DNA of 60,334 nucleotides from Acetomicrobium sp. S15 = DSM 107314 (lineage in GTDB: Bacteria; Synergistota; Synergistia; Synergistales; Thermosynergistaceae), in NCBI RefSeq assembly GCF_016125955.1, contig NZ_JADEVE010000155.1:1-60334 (forward strand), read 5' to 3'. Positions 32,943 through 42,326 of this stretch are shown piece by piece. The notes under the pieces were generated by a model. That model had not been told where the DNA came from. It saw only the letters and a program-made list of their open reading frames with translations, and did no database searches. Position 1 is the first letter of the stretch; each line of letters starts with the position of its first letter. The translations under genes were made by a program, and so were the position numbers.

Positions 32943-34403
32943 TTAAGCGATCCAGCACAACAATCCTCTATCTAAGTCCAGCTGAAACACGGCACCTTCT
33001 ACGCCATCTTCTCCGATATGCGGATCCGACGCCTTCTTCCGGCGTCTCTCTTCCGGCTGATCGCCGGACCCTCTGCCCATATCTCCCCCCTTAGCTTCGA
33101 CCGCGACGTGGGCGAGGTTTATGCCGCTGGACTCGAGCGCGGTCTTCAGGCCTTCCATCTGCCCCCTAAGCGACGCGGCGAGTTCCTGGTTTTCGACCCT
33201 GATAAACGCCTCAAGGCCGTCTTTGGACAGTCCGAGGTCTATCTGGATCCTTCCCCACTCCGGAGGCTCCACCGCCACATAAGCCCTATCGATGTTGCCA
33301 TGGTGTATGAAACGAATCGCGTGACCCAACCCGTTTCCCGTCGCTTCGGCTCCCTCCCCTTCAAGTTCCACAAAAAGCGGTAGAAAGGCTCCGTTTCGAC
33401 CCAAACCGGTCGTTTCGCCGAGAGGCAAATGGCTGCGATTCGCAAGATTAGGGAACACTTCGGTAAAGCTCCTATTTACGTTTGCAAAATCAGGACGACT
33501 GTCGTTTGTCCTCGCCCCGAGCACTTCGACAGGCGCGTTTTTGTGAGCCTTGAAGGTCTCTTGAAAGGCCTTCGACGAAAGGTCTGCCCTTGCCTCGCCG
33601 AGTTTCTTTTCGAAAGGCTCGTGACGAGGAGTCAGTCCGGCCGATTCTTCGTCAGACGCAAAACTTCCACTCCTTTGAGGAGGGCTCTCTTGAGTCAATT
33701 CCTCTTTTTTAAGAGCAGCCCCTGCCGCAGATCCGACTTCAATGTCCGTTGCCACGCGGCCACCTGTAGAATCGCCGAGAAGTCCGGCTTTGTCTTTTGA
33801 CCCTTCACCGCCGGGGACAAACACAGCCTTACCATTCCCGTCAGTTTCAACTTCATCAGTCTCGACAAACCCATCCTTTTTCAAACCCTCAGAGAGTTCG
33901 CTCACAAAGAGGATGTCTTTTGTGTCGTTGGAATTTACTGCTGCATCTTTAAAAAGGAGCGGGGCGGGCTCTTGAGCTCTCTCGACAGGGATGCCATCGC
34001 AACGCTTTTCTGAAACGACCGCACCCCCATCGGCAAGAAGATGCGAAGCTAAAAAAGGCGCTCCTCCTTCGACCTGAAGAGATAACAGAGGATTTATATC
34101 GGTTTCTGCAACGTCTTCCTCGCATAACGTTTCGGGAGAGGGCGCCTCGCTGGTCCCTTCTGTCGATTCGGCACCGCCTGCCTCAGCCTCCACGCCGTGT
34201 GAGGAAAAAACTGGGGGTAAATTCCCGCTTAAGACCGCAAAGGATTGCGCTTGGGATGTATTTGCCTCATCCAAGCCCAACGCGCACTGAAGGATGGCTA
34301 AGAAAGAGGTCTCCTTGCGACTATCTCCGCCGAGCTGTCTTTTCGCCCCACTCTCGGAAGATATCCGGTCGGGCAAACTGAGCAAACCGATAAAGTTTAA
34401 CAT
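32943..34403 (-). CDS. fliK: Flagellar hook-length control protein FliK-like
   Basis: A 486-residue protein. The long N-terminal 300 or so residues are low-complexity Glu/Ala/Ser-rich and presumably disordered. A C-terminal Flg_hook domain (~365-450) includes VAVEPPEWGRIQIDLGLSKDGL and ASLRGQMEGLKTALESSGINL. FliK measures hook length and triggers the FlhB switch. Position before flgD matches the standard order. Low conservation outside the C-terminal domain is normal. Confidence 0.87.
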   Translation of the reverse strand: MLNFIGLLSLPDRISSESGAKRQLGGDSRKETSFLAILQCALGLDEANTSQAQSFAVLSGNLPPVFSSHGVEAEAGGAESTEGTSEAPSPETLCEEDVAETDINPLLSLQVEGGAPFLASHLLADGGAVVSEKRCDGIPVERAQEPAPLLFKDAAVNSNDTKDILFVSELSEGLKKDGFVETDEVETDGNGKAVFVPGGEGSKDKAGLLGDSTGGRVATDIEVGSAAGAALKKEELTQESPPQRSGSFASDEESAGLTPRHEPFEKKLGEARADLSSKAFQETFKAHKNAPVEVLGARTNDSRPDFANVNRSFTEVFPNLANRSHLPLGETTGLGRNGAFLPLFVELEGEGAEATGNGLGHAIRFIHHGNIDRAYVAVEPPEWGRIQIDLGLSKDGLEAFIRVENQELAASLRGQMEGLKTALESSGINLAHVAVEAKGGDMGRGSGDQPEERRRKKASDPHIGEDGVEGAVFQLDLDRGLLCWIA

Positions 34404-34421
34404 CCTTACCTCCCCATCGTC

Positions 34422-35084
34422 TCATGGGCCTTCCTTCACCAGCTGCTCCGTCAGCTCGGCCGCCTTGGCCGCATCCATGCGCCCAAGAAGTGAAGCCGCT
34501 TGATCCTGCGGCAATGCTTTGAGAACTCTCACCGCCAACTCTTTGGGAAGCCGCGTCAGGATTTCAGAGCCCCTCCGCGGGTTGATCTCCTGAAATATCT
34601 GAACGAGTTCCTCGAAAGAGCCGTCATTGCTTGAGGCTGTGCTTCCTTGGGATCCAGAAGCACGCTGCGCTGCCTCTTGAAGTGCAAGCTCTCTTTCCCT
34701 GAGTCTCGCCTCTCTCGCTGCGAGATCTTGAGAGGCAGCCTCGATGGCAGCTCTTTGCGCTTCGAGCTCTTTTAGCTTATCAATCACGCTCTTTTCGTAT
34801 TCTTCGAGCTCGAGCCTGCGCCGCTCGACAGCGGTCAGGGCGTAGCGCTCCGGCACCGACAGCAGTTTTCCGAGACGTCCCCCCAAAACAGGAATGCGCG
34901 GCACCGTCGTATAAATTATCGGCCTCAAGTCCGCTACACCTGAGGCGTGAAGGCCAAAAAGCACACCTAAGACCAAAAGAAAAACCAACAACAAGCCAAA
35001 CCAACGGCTTTTCCTTTTTTTCTTCAGAGGTCGCGGCGAAGCCTCTTTAGGTTCTTGTTCAGCTTGCCCTTCGACTTCGGCCAA
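34422..35084 (-). CDS. MotE-like (YlxF/MgtE-N type) motility protein
   Basis: A 220-residue protein: short cytosolic N-terminus, one membrane helix (~27-47), a coiled coil (~85-150) and a C-terminal MgtE_N/FliG-like helical domain (~160-218; LVQIFQEINPRRGSEILTRLPKELAVRVLKALP). This is the layout of MotE, a periplasmic chaperone-like factor for MotC/stator in alphaproteobacteria, and of YlxF in Bacillus. It lies between fliK and the transglycosylase gene. Confidence 0.82.
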   Translation of the reverse strand: MAEVEGQAEQEPKEASPRPLKKKRKSRWFGLLLVFLLVLGVLFGLHASGVADLRPIIYTTVPRIPVLGGRLGKLLSVPERYALTAVERRRLELEEYEKSVIDKLKELEAQRAAIEAASQDLAAREARLRERELALQEAAQRASGSQGSTASSNDGSFEELVQIFQEINPRRGSEILTRLPKELAVRVLKALPQDQAASLLGRMDAAKAAELTEQLVKEGP

Positions 35085-35087
35085 CGC

Positions 35088-35657
35088 CTAATCTACCTCC
35101 GACTTGGCACAGAGTGAAAGCACCTTTTTCACGTAGGCTTGCGTTTCACGAAATGGAGGGATCCCGCCATGCCTGTCCACGGCGCCGGGGCCGGCGTTGT
35201 AGGCGGCAAGAGCCTTTTCCACATCTCCATCATATCTGTCGATCAACTGGGCGAGATACTTGATGCCCCCCTCCAGGTTTTGTATGGGGTCAAAGGGATC
35301 GTCCACGCCCAAATGGCTCGCCGTAGCCGGCATAAGCTGCATCAATCCCAAGGCGCCTTTCGGAGACACGGCGCTGGGATTGCCGCCGGATTCCGCCACG
35401 ATTACGCTGCGCACGAGGTTGGGATCTACGGCATATCGCTTCGCGAGCCCGTCGAGCGTCCTGCTTAAACCATCTTGGTGGTCGCGGCGGACGGCTTCCT
35501 CGGAAGGAGCAATGTCCTCCTCGGATTTCCTCAAAGCCTCAGAAAACGCGCGATCGCGCCGTTTATTTTGGAGCCGTTCACTTTGAGGCGCAAACCGCGC
35601 CTCTATCTCCTGTATTCTCGACACAACCCTGCAGAGATTCGACAGATCGGGCTTCAT
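35088..35657 (-). CDS. Lytic transglycosylase (SLT domain) in the flagellar operon
   Basis: A 189-residue protein. The N-terminal ~75 residues are charged and have no signal peptide. The C-terminal SLT/goose-lysozyme-like domain has the catalytic Glu in VIVAESGGNPSAVSPKGALGLMQLMPATA, then the YNAGPGAVDRHGGIPPFRETQAYVKKV end. It cleaves peptidoglycan, probably to let the rod through the wall, the role of the FlgJ muramidase in enterics. Lack of a Sec signal suggests export through the flagellar apparatus. It overlaps fliJ by 4 bases and ends 3 bases before the motE-like gene. Confidence 0.88.
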   Translation of the reverse strand: MKPDLSNLCRVVSRIQEIEARFAPQSERLQNKRRDRAFSEALRKSEEDIAPSEEAVRRDHQDGLSRTLDGLAKRYAVDPNLVRSVIVAESGGNPSAVSPKGALGLMQLMPATASHLGVDDPFDPIQNLEGGIKYLAQLIDRYDGDVEKALAAYNAGPGAVDRHGGIPPFRETQAYVKKVLSLCAKSEVD

Positions 35658-36118
35658 GGCCTTCCCTCCATCGCTTTTTTGCTTTGCGAGAAGCGCGAAA
35701 GGGCGACTTCGTCGAGATTTTTCTGCTCCTGCGAAAGTCCATCCCTAATTTGATCCTCTTCCATGCGAGACACGAGTTTATCCCACAGGCGAGCCTCCTT
35801 GTGCCGCTCGATCAAGCGCTCCTCCAGCGCGGCTATCAGCTTTTGAAGCGCCGAGAGGTTCTTTTTCATATCGGCCAATCGCCCTTGGGCCTCCTCTATT
35901 GCCTGCCTTTGAAGCCAAACTTCCTCCAGCGAAGACGACGCAGAGCAAAGCTCGGCAAACGCAATGACCGCCTTTTCTTTTTCGGCCTCAGCATCAGATA
36001 TAGCGCAGAAGAGCTCCTGCAGTTGACGGCGATACCTTGCGAGCTCTTCTTGAGCGAGGACTTTTTCCTTCTCGCGCACGTCCCGCACTCGTCGAAAGCG
36101 ATGGATCTTCATTTCCAC
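35654..36118 (-). CDS. fliJ: Flagellar export protein FliJ
   Basis: A 154-residue protein, coiled coil throughout, rich in Glu/Lys/Leu. FliJ inserts in the FliI ATPase ring and shuttles chaperones. Sequence similarity is weak but size, heptads and the position between fliI (62 bases) and the transglycosylase are diagnostic. Confidence 0.85.
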   Translation of the reverse strand: MEMKIHRFRRVRDVREKEKVLAQEELARYRRQLQELFCAISDAEAEKEKAVIAFAELCSASSSLEEVWLQRQAIEEAQGRLADMKKNLSALQKLIAALEERLIERHKEARLWDKLVSRMEEDQIRDGLSQEQKNLDEVALSRFSQSKKAMEGRP

Positions 36119-36180
36119 TTGGGTATCATCTCCAGGGCAAAGTCATCCATTCATATGATCGGAATCTTTACTGCGGAGCG

Positions 36181-37506
36181 TTAGCTTCGGAGGGCCAGCT
36201 TGAGGAGAAGTTTTTTTGTCTCGTCGAAAGAGTAGCGGCCCTCCACCGGCTGTCTTAAAAAATTATTGATCTCGTCGATGCAGGAAATAGCCCAGTCCAC
36301 TTTCGGGTTGCTCCCAGATCTATAAGCCCCTATCGTTATAAGGTCTTCGGCTTCTTCGTAGATCGCCAAAGCCTCGCGCACGCGGTTTGCAGCCTCGAGG
36401 TGTTCTTCTGACACGATGTTGGGCATGACGCGGCTCACGCTGCGCAACACATCAACAGCCGGATAGTGATTCTTCGCAGCGAGGCTTCTGGAAAGCACTA
36501 TATGGCCATCCAATATGCTCCTTACGGTATCGGCCACCGGCTCGTTCATATCGTCACCTTCGACGAGGACCGTGTATATGCCGGTTATGCTCCCTCTCTC
36601 ACCGGCTCCGGCCCTCTCGAGCAGTTTGGGGAGAAAGGCGAAGACAGAAGGGGTGTATCCTCTGGTGGCCGGCGGCTCCCCGATTGCCAAACCCACATCG
36701 CGCTGAGCCAAGGCGACGCGCGTGACCGAATCCATCAAAAGCAAGACATGGGCACCTCTGTCTCTGAAATATTCCGCAATGGCGGTAGAGGTAAGCGCCC
36801 CTTTGAGACGCAACAAAGGCGGTTGGTCTGACGTGGATACCACCACCACGGAACGCTTCAACCCCTCCACGCCCAAGTCTCTTTCTAAGAATTCGCGAAC
36901 CTCCCTGCCGCGCTCCCCCACGAGGGCGATAACGTTGACGTCAACGGCGGCGTTGCGGGCCATCATGCCCAAGAGCGTGCTCTTCCCCACGCCCGAGCCG
37001 GAAAATATCCCTATCCGTTGCCCCCTGCCTATGCTCAAGAGACCATCTATAGATTTAACGCCGACGGGGAGCGGTTCTAAAACTGGCTGCCTTCGCAGCG
37101 GGTGGGGGGGGTGATTGTAAAGGGGGCAATAATTCGCCGCCATCACGGGGCCCTTGTCGTCTATAGGGCGCCCTAAGCCATCGAGCACCCTGCCCAACAG
37201 ATGCGGCCCCACGCGGACCCCTAACGGCTTGCCCATCGCCACAACGTCACAGCCAGGCCCGACATTTTCGATCTCCCCCAACGGCATGAGCAACACGCGC
37301 TCCTCGCGGAAACCCACAACTTCGGCTTGAAGGGGGGTGGAGCGACGATCGCGGAAGCGCACCTCACAGAGGTCGCCGATCTGCACATCGGGGCCGCGTG
37401 ACTCCATCACAATCCCTACCACTTTGGCGACCTTGCCGTTGACCTTGATCAGGTCGACCGCATCGAGGCGAGATTCTATCGCCTCCCACAAAACCTCAGG
37501 ACCCAT
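36181..37506 (-). CDS. fliI: Flagellum-specific ATPase FliI
   Basis: A 441-residue F1-beta-like ATPase. Walker A GIFSGSGVGKSTLLGMMAR, VALVGERGREVREFLE, Walker B VLLLMDSVTRVALAQRDVGLAIGEPPATRGY, and YTVLVEGDDMNEPVADTVRSILDGHIVLSR. It helps drive export together with FliH and FliJ. It overlaps fliH by 11 bases. Confidence 0.97.
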   Translation of the reverse strand: MGPEVLWEAIESRLDAVDLIKVNGKVAKVVGIVMESRGPDVQIGDLCEVRFRDRRSTPLQAEVVGFREERVLLMPLGEIENVGPGCDVVAMGKPLGVRVGPHLLGRVLDGLGRPIDDKGPVMAANYCPLYNHPPHPLRRQPVLEPLPVGVKSIDGLLSIGRGQRIGIFSGSGVGKSTLLGMMARNAAVDVNVIALVGERGREVREFLERDLGVEGLKRSVVVVSTSDQPPLLRLKGALTSTAIAEYFRDRGAHVLLLMDSVTRVALAQRDVGLAIGEPPATRGYTPSVFAFLPKLLERAGAGERGSITGIYTVLVEGDDMNEPVADTVRSILDGHIVLSRSLAAKNHYPAVDVLRSVSRVMPNIVSEEHLEAANRVREALAIYEEAEDLITIGAYRSGSNPKVDWAISCIDEINNFLRQPVEGRYSFDETKKLLLKLALRS

Positions 37507-38326
37507 TGAAAGCTCGACCCTCCAGCAACACCTTATCCAATTCTTGGCTTATCTGCTCGAGCTGGGTTCTCCACCTGGCGTCGTAAACGCCCAAGTTGGT
37601 CTCGACCACACAGCTGCCCCTATCCACGTTGTCGTCGGGTATAAACTCGAGGTGCTTGACGCCCCTCAAAAGCTCGGCAAGTTCGTCGCTGTGAGACTCC
37701 GCGTAAGTCAGATCCGACGGGTTGAGATAAACCAGTATGCGCTCCTTATCGCTCGCGCGAGCCAGTATTTCCCTCAAGACCCTCAACACCACCCCTTCGT
37801 CCAGGGAGACCCCCTGGAAGAGCAAGCGCGACAGGATCTTTTCCCATAAGCGCACGAGCTTCGCCTCGTTGGCGATGAGCAGTACATCGAGAGATTTTTT
37901 CAGCTCCTCGTGTACCGATTCGAGCAAGCCCACCAGGGAAGAGATTTTCTTTATATTTTCCTCGCGAACCGCTTCTATAGCTTCAATCTTGCCCTGTTCG
38001 GCCCCTCGGCGATACCCCTCTTCATATCCCTCTCTGAGCGCCTTTTCTTTCAGTTTTTCCGCCTCTTGAGATATCTTGAGCGTCATATCCCGCCGCTCGG
38101 CTTCGAGCTTCTTCTTTTCCCCATCGAGTTCCGTCTTTAAGGCGGCGTTCTCCCGCCTGAGCTGCTCTATAGTTTTTCTCAGGGTCGCCTCTTCTTCATC
38201 TTTTTCCCCATTGACCTTTTCGGCAGGACGAAGGTCTGCCTGTTGCCCATTCAACGAGGTCACCTTGACAGCCTGTGGGATCAACCTTACGGCTTTCAAC
38301 AGCTTAGGGGAGAGATGGTCAGACAA
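37496..38326 (-). CDS. fliH: Flagellar assembly protein FliH
   Basis: A FliH/HrpE-type protein of about 276 residues: long charged coiled coil (~45-125), then a conserved C-terminal domain (LLIANEAKLVRLWEKILSRLL ... GGVK-like end CVVETNLGVYDARWRTQLEQI). It regulates FliI. The frame opens with GTG at 38344, but TTG at 38324-38326 has AGGAGG exactly 6 bases upstream and gives MSDHLSPKLL; I use it. It overlaps the fliG stop by 8 bases. Confidence 0.9.
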   Translation of the reverse strand: MSDHLSPKLLKAVRLIPQAVKVTSLNGQQADLRPAEKVNGEKDEEEATLRKTIEQLRRENAALKTELDGEKKKLEAERRDMTLKISQEAEKLKEKALREGYEEGYRRGAEQGKIEAIEAVREENIKKISSLVGLLESVHEELKKSLDVLLIANEAKLVRLWEKILSRLLFQGVSLDEGVVLRVLREILARASDKERILVYLNPSDLTYAESHSDELAELLRGVKHLEFIPDDNVDRGSCVVETNLGVYDARWRTQLEQISQELDKVLLEGRAFNGS

Positions 38327-39332
38327 TGAGCTCCTCCTCTCCACCGCGGGATATTATGATCTCTCCGGCCTCCTCGAGCGCTCTGACCACGTTTACGACC
38401 TTCTGTTGCGCCTCTTCCACGTCTCTCACGCGCACCGGCCCCATGTACTCCATGTCCTCCCTGAGCATCTCAGCAGCACGATGAGACATATTCTTGAAAA
38501 ACTTCTGGCGCAATTCCTCGGATGCACCTTTGAGCGCCAAGGCCAAATCTTTCATGTCCACCTCTCGCAAAGCCCGCTGCAGCGAGCGGTCGTCCAAGGA
38601 CAATATATCCTCGAAAACGAAGAGGCGCTTCTTTATCTCCTCGGCCAGCTCGGGATCTCGCTCCTCCAGGCCTTCCATTATGTTCTTCTCCGTGCCGCGG
38701 TCGACGCGGTTTATTATCTCGACGATGCTATCCAGACCGCCGGCGAGGGTGAAATCCTGCCCGGCCACGGTAGAGAGTTTACGCTCTAACACTCTCTCCA
38801 CTTCCCTCAAAACATCAGGGGCGATGCGATCCATTTTGGCTATGCGGCGGGCCACTTCGGCCTGCACGCCTGGGGAAAGACCGCTCAACACTTGCGCAGC
38901 CTGCTCCGGCTCGAGGTAGGAAAGTATGAGGGCAATGACCTGGGGATGCTCGCCTTGTATGAAGCCCAAAAGCTGTTGTGGATCGCTGTGGCGCACAAAG
39001 TCGAAGGGCCTGACCTGCAAGCTCGCCGTGACCCTCCTCAGGACCTCCTGGGCCCGATCGGCACCTAAGGCCTCCTCGAGCAGAGCCCGAGCGTACTCGA
39101 CGCCTCCCTGGCTGATATATTCCCGCGCCATCAGTATCTCTTGCGCTTCCTTCAATACATCAACCTTGAGTTCAGGATCCACCCTTCTGATGCCCGCAAT
39201 CTCTATCGTGAGCATCTCAATCGTGGACTCGTCGAGATTTTTGTACACCTGGGCGGCCAACTCCGGACCCAAGGCTATGAGGAAAATAGCCGCTTTCTCC
39301 CGTCCTTTGAGGTCTCTCCCCTTTTTGGCCAT
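38319..39332 (-). CDS. fliG: Flagellar motor switch protein FliG
   Basis: A 337-residue FliG with its three armadillo-like domains: LKGREKAAIFLIALGPELAAQVYKNL at the N-terminus, HPQVIALILSYLEPEQAAQVLSGL (middle, EHPQ motif) and a C-terminal torque helix with DDRSLQRALREVDMKDLALALKGA. It links the MS ring (FliF) to FliM/FliY and contacts MotA. 75 bases after fliF. Confidence 0.97.
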   Translation of the reverse strand: MAKKGRDLKGREKAAIFLIALGPELAAQVYKNLDESTIEMLTIEIAGIRRVDPELKVDVLKEAQEILMAREYISQGGVEYARALLEEALGADRAQEVLRRVTASLQVRPFDFVRHSDPQQLLGFIQGEHPQVIALILSYLEPEQAAQVLSGLSPGVQAEVARRIAKMDRIAPDVLREVERVLERKLSTVAGQDFTLAGGLDSIVEIINRVDRGTEKNIMEGLEERDPELAEEIKKRLFVFEDILSLDDRSLQRALREVDMKDLALALKGASEELRQKFFKNMSHRAAEMLREDMEYMGPVRVRDVEEAQQKVVNVVRALEEAGEIIISRGGEEELIV

Positions 39333-39407
39333 AACACAAAGGCCCCTTCCTTAGTTAATGAACAGAACATGCTGGCAATTGTTTAACATAATATTTGCCA
39401 AGGGCAA

Positions 39408-40964
39408 TTATACATCCTCCAGAAGCCAATTCTGAACCAACTCAGCGATCTCCTCAGGTCTCTGTCTGGCATATTCTTTCAACTGCTCCTCTATCACAGC
39501 AGCCTCGCCGCGGACCTGCATCAGCTCAGGCCTCTCTATAAGTTCGCGAAGCGACGGAGCGCCCTCTTTTCGTTCAGGAGCGGCTTTCGGCTTTGCCGCC
39601 CTGCGTCTCCACCAGAAAAAGGTCGCGATCCCGATCAAGGCGATGGCAGCGATCAAGAGTATGAAAAATATCATTCGCTCGCGGCGCTCCCTCTGGAGTT
39701 GCGCCATGATTGCATCCATCCAAGATGTGGAAAAGTTCATCGCCTGGACGACGAGCTGGTCTCCGCGCCCTTCGTCGAAGCCTATAGCCGCGGCCACGGT
39801 GGAACGCAACTCTCCCAACGCTTCCTCCGCAAGTTCGCCATCGATCAACACCGAAGCGGAAAGCCTTTTAACGGAGCCGGGCGTGTAAACCTGCTCCTGT
39901 TCGCGGGTCGTGATCTCGTAATTCCTTATGGTATCGCTCTTGTTGTACTCGCTCGGTCCTACCCGCTGAGCGGTCACCACGTAACCCGGTATGTTGGTAG
40001 TGGTCCCTGGCGCACCGCCGGGCGGCGTGCCAGGACCAACGTAGCTTTCCTCCGAAGCCTGCTCGCTTCGGACCACGCCCCTCCCGCCAGCTCCAGGGAT
40101 ATATTCCGTGACGAAGTCTCGCTTTTTGCCGAAATCTAACTCCACCCTCACGCGGACTACGGCTTTCCCTGGCCCGAAGACTTGCTCCAACATCTGCTTG
40201 ACCTTGCGCTCCAGTTCCATCTCTTGGCGGCGCTCCAACTCTCTTTGGACGGACGAAACAGCTCGGCCAGCATTGTCAACATAGACGAAGGTATCCGAAT
40301 CGATCAGTTCCGATAGCATATTGCCGGAGGTATCTACGACGGTGATGTTTTCGGGGTGCAGCCCCTGCACACTGTGGGCCACCAAATGCACGATGGCCTT
40401 CACCTGTTCGGGGCCAACCTTGCTTCCTCTCTTTACACCCACGAGGACGGAAGCGCTGGACGGCTCCTGCTCTTTCAGGAAGAGGCGCTGCTCTGGGATA
40501 ACTATGGTCACCCTTGCGAAGTCGATCGCCTCCATGCGCCCTATGGTCCGAGATAGCTCCCCCTCGAGGGCTCTTATATAGGAGATGCGCTGCTGGAAGT
40601 CCGTCATACCCATCTTCGCCTGGTCAAAGATCTCAAAACCCACCACGCCGCCTCTGGGCAACCCTTGCTGTGCCAGGGAAAGACGCATTTCGTAAACCAT
40701 ATCCTCAGGTACAAGTACGGCGTTGGCGGCGGAATCGAGCTTATACGGGACATTGCGTTCGCGCAGATAAGAAAGTATAGCCGCTTGATCTTCCACCTCA
40801 AGGCCGGCAAATAGCGGCTCGTATTTGCCTCTGCCGGTTGCGATCAACAAAATCAAAAGGACAAAAATGAGCGCCCCGGCCCCCATGATAGAATAGCGTT
40901 GCCACGGGGAAAGCGACGCCCATGTGGCTTTTAGCCGTGCAAAAAGCTCCTTAAGCCTCTCCAT
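39408..40964 (-). CDS. fliF: MS-ring protein FliF
   Basis: A 518-residue FliF. N-terminal membrane helix (~26-45), YscJ/RBM domains (YEPLFAGLEVEDQAAILSYL ..., RGGVVGFEIFDQAKMGMTDFQQRI), a beta-collar region, and a second membrane helix (~445-463). The C-terminal tail (VQNWLLEDV) binds FliG. It is the base of the basal body. Confidence 0.97.
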   Translation of the reverse strand: MERLKELFARLKATWASLSPWQRYSIMGAGALIFVLLILLIATGRGKYEPLFAGLEVEDQAAILSYLRERNVPYKLDSAANAVLVPEDMVYEMRLSLAQQGLPRGGVVGFEIFDQAKMGMTDFQQRISYIRALEGELSRTIGRMEAIDFARVTIVIPEQRLFLKEQEPSSASVLVGVKRGSKVGPEQVKAIVHLVAHSVQGLHPENITVVDTSGNMLSELIDSDTFVYVDNAGRAVSSVQRELERRQEMELERKVKQMLEQVFGPGKAVVRVRVELDFGKKRDFVTEYIPGAGGRGVVRSEQASEESYVGPGTPPGGAPGTTTNIPGYVVTAQRVGPSEYNKSDTIRNYEITTREQEQVYTPGSVKRLSASVLIDGELAEEALGELRSTVAAAIGFDEGRGDQLVVQAMNFSTSWMDAIMAQLQRERRERMIFFILLIAAIALIGIATFFWWRRRAAKPKAAPERKEGAPSLRELIERPELMQVRGEAAVIEEQLKEYARQRPEEIAELVQNWLLEDV

Positions 40965-40997
40965 AACACTTACTATATCAGCAAAGGGACAATAATT

Positions 40998-41303
40998 CTA
41001 TACCGGCATGCGGGCAAGTTGTTGATAGGCATCTACCAGCTTATTCCTGATTTCCACCAGAAGGCGCAATGCGACCTCGGCCTCCTGGACTGCGATGACC
41101 ACCTGGGAGATGTCCTCCGCTTCTCCGGTGGCCAGCTTTCCGATCCCCTCATCCGCAGTGAGCTGAAGGTCGTTAACCCTTTGTAGGTTGTCCTTGAGTA
41201 ATTTTTCGAAACCTTTTTCCCCTTTTGAATCGCTCCCGGCTCCGACCAACCTTGCATCATTATTGAAATGAAATTGTGATAAATCCACCCTGACCTCTTT
41301 CAT
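40998..41303 (-). CDS. fliE: Flagellar hook-basal body protein FliE
   Basis: A 101-residue FliE with the conserved C-terminal half DISQVVIAVQEAEVALRLLVEIRNKLVDAYQQL and the RMPV end. It joins the MS ring and export gate to the rod. The ATG follows an AGGAGG site. It is separated from flgC by 164 bases, the largest gap in the operon. Confidence 0.95.
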   Translation of the reverse strand: MKEVRVDLSQFHFNNDARLVGAGSDSKGEKGFEKLLKDNLQRVNDLQLTADEGIGKLATGEAEDISQVVIAVQEAEVALRLLVEIRNKLVDAYQQLARMPV

Positions 41304-41467
41304 CTTTTAACCGAGCCTCCTCGTGGTTAGGCCTAAGGGTTAAAGTATAATCTGAGGACAAGCACTCTCGCCCCCCCCTTTGGCCTCAATTTCTCTCGGT
41401 TTGAGTAGGACTTTTTAACTATATTTTACTCCGGGAAGCGGGGGTTGACCTTGCCGAATAAGGTCTG
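41304..41467. other. Longest intergenic gap of the flagellar run (flgC-fliE)
   Basis: No reading frame. Just after the flgC stop there is a 6-bp hairpin, gacctt (41447-41452) / aaggtc (41460-41465), without a T-run. A minus-strand TATACT (41361-41366 region) lacks a good -35 box. It may be a leader or a weak internal promoter; I see no firm signal. Confidence 0.35.
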
Positions 41468-41881
41468 TTAGGCTCGCAGCACCTCAAGCGCGCTATTCCA
41501 CATGCTCTGGGCCGTTTCCACGACGGCGAGATTCGCTTCGTAGGCTCGACTTGCCACCATCATGTCTGCCATCTCGCGGATCACGTTCACGTTTGGATAA
41601 GCGACATACCCTTCGGCGTTGGCGTCCGGGTGGTCAGGTTGGTAAACGTATCGCGGCGGCAGGTCATCGTCTGTAATCTGCTCCACCCTTACACCGGCGG
41701 GGGAAGCATCTAAAGCCTCATCCAGGCGCTCTGCAAATATCGGAACCTTGCGTACGTACGGCCCACCTTCGGGCGTGCGCGTAGTGTTGGCGTTAGCCAT
41801 ATTCTGAGAAATGAGCTCCATCCAAAGCCTGTGAGCGGTCAAAGAGCTGCCCGCTATTTCAAGCGGGCGAAATATGCGCAT
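41468..41881 (-). CDS. flgC: Flagellar rod protein FlgC
   Basis: A 137-residue proximal rod protein: N-terminal ISQNMANANTTRTPEGGPY, middle YVAYPNVNVIREMADMMVASRAYEANLAVVETAQSMWNSALEVL. The start overlaps the flgB stop by one base. Confidence 0.97.
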   Translation of the reverse strand: MRIFRPLEIAGSSLTAHRLWMELISQNMANANTTRTPEGGPYVRKVPIFAERLDEALDASPAGVRVEQITDDDLPPRYVYQPDHPDANAEGYVAYPNVNVIREMADMMVASRAYEANLAVVETAQSMWNSALEVLRA

Positions 41882-42294
41882 TACACCCCACCTCCCATAA
41901 CCGTCTTATAAGAAGCCGCCTTGCGCGCTAACAGGCGGAATAACGCTTGGTAAGACATGCGCGTCTCGGCGAGCTTTGCCATTTCGATATCGATGTCCAC
42001 GCCGTTTCCATCCCACCGCACGAGTTCGCCGAGAGCTTTTTTCTCGACGGGTCTTACCGCTTCTATACTCTCCGGTAGCGTAGAGATATGGCGGGGATCG
42101 GTGGTAGTCAACGGCAACCTCTCGGGACCGTGCAACAAACGGCTCAATTGATCCTCAAACGTGACCTCCCTCCGCGCGTATGCGGGGGTGTCTATATTGG
42201 CGAGGTTCTGCGCAGTCGCCTCCAAGCGCCTCGAGAGCCCACCTATGCTTACTTTCGCTGCCGCCCAAGCCTTATCCATGAAAGATGCCTCCAC
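41881..42294 (-). CDS. flgB: Flagellar rod protein FlgB
   Basis: A 137-residue proximal rod protein with RLEATAQNLANIDTPAYARREVTFEDQL at the N-terminus and the helical MAKLAETRMSYQALFRLLARK end. GTGGAGG precedes the ATG. It is the first flagellar gene, 57 bases after codY, as in B. subtilis. Confidence 0.97.
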   Translation of the reverse strand: MEASFMDKAWAAAKVSIGGLSRRLEATAQNLANIDTPAYARREVTFEDQLSRLLHGPERLPLTTTDPRHISTLPESIEAVRPVEKKALGELVRWDGNGVDIDIEMAKLAETRMSYQALFRLLARKAASYKTVMGGGV

Positions 42295-42326
42295 AGCTAA
42301 GATAAAAGACGAGGATCATACTTCCT

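Noticed and set aside
41447-41465. Hairpin after flgC as a terminator
   Set aside because: Six-bp stem with no T-run in either direction close to it.
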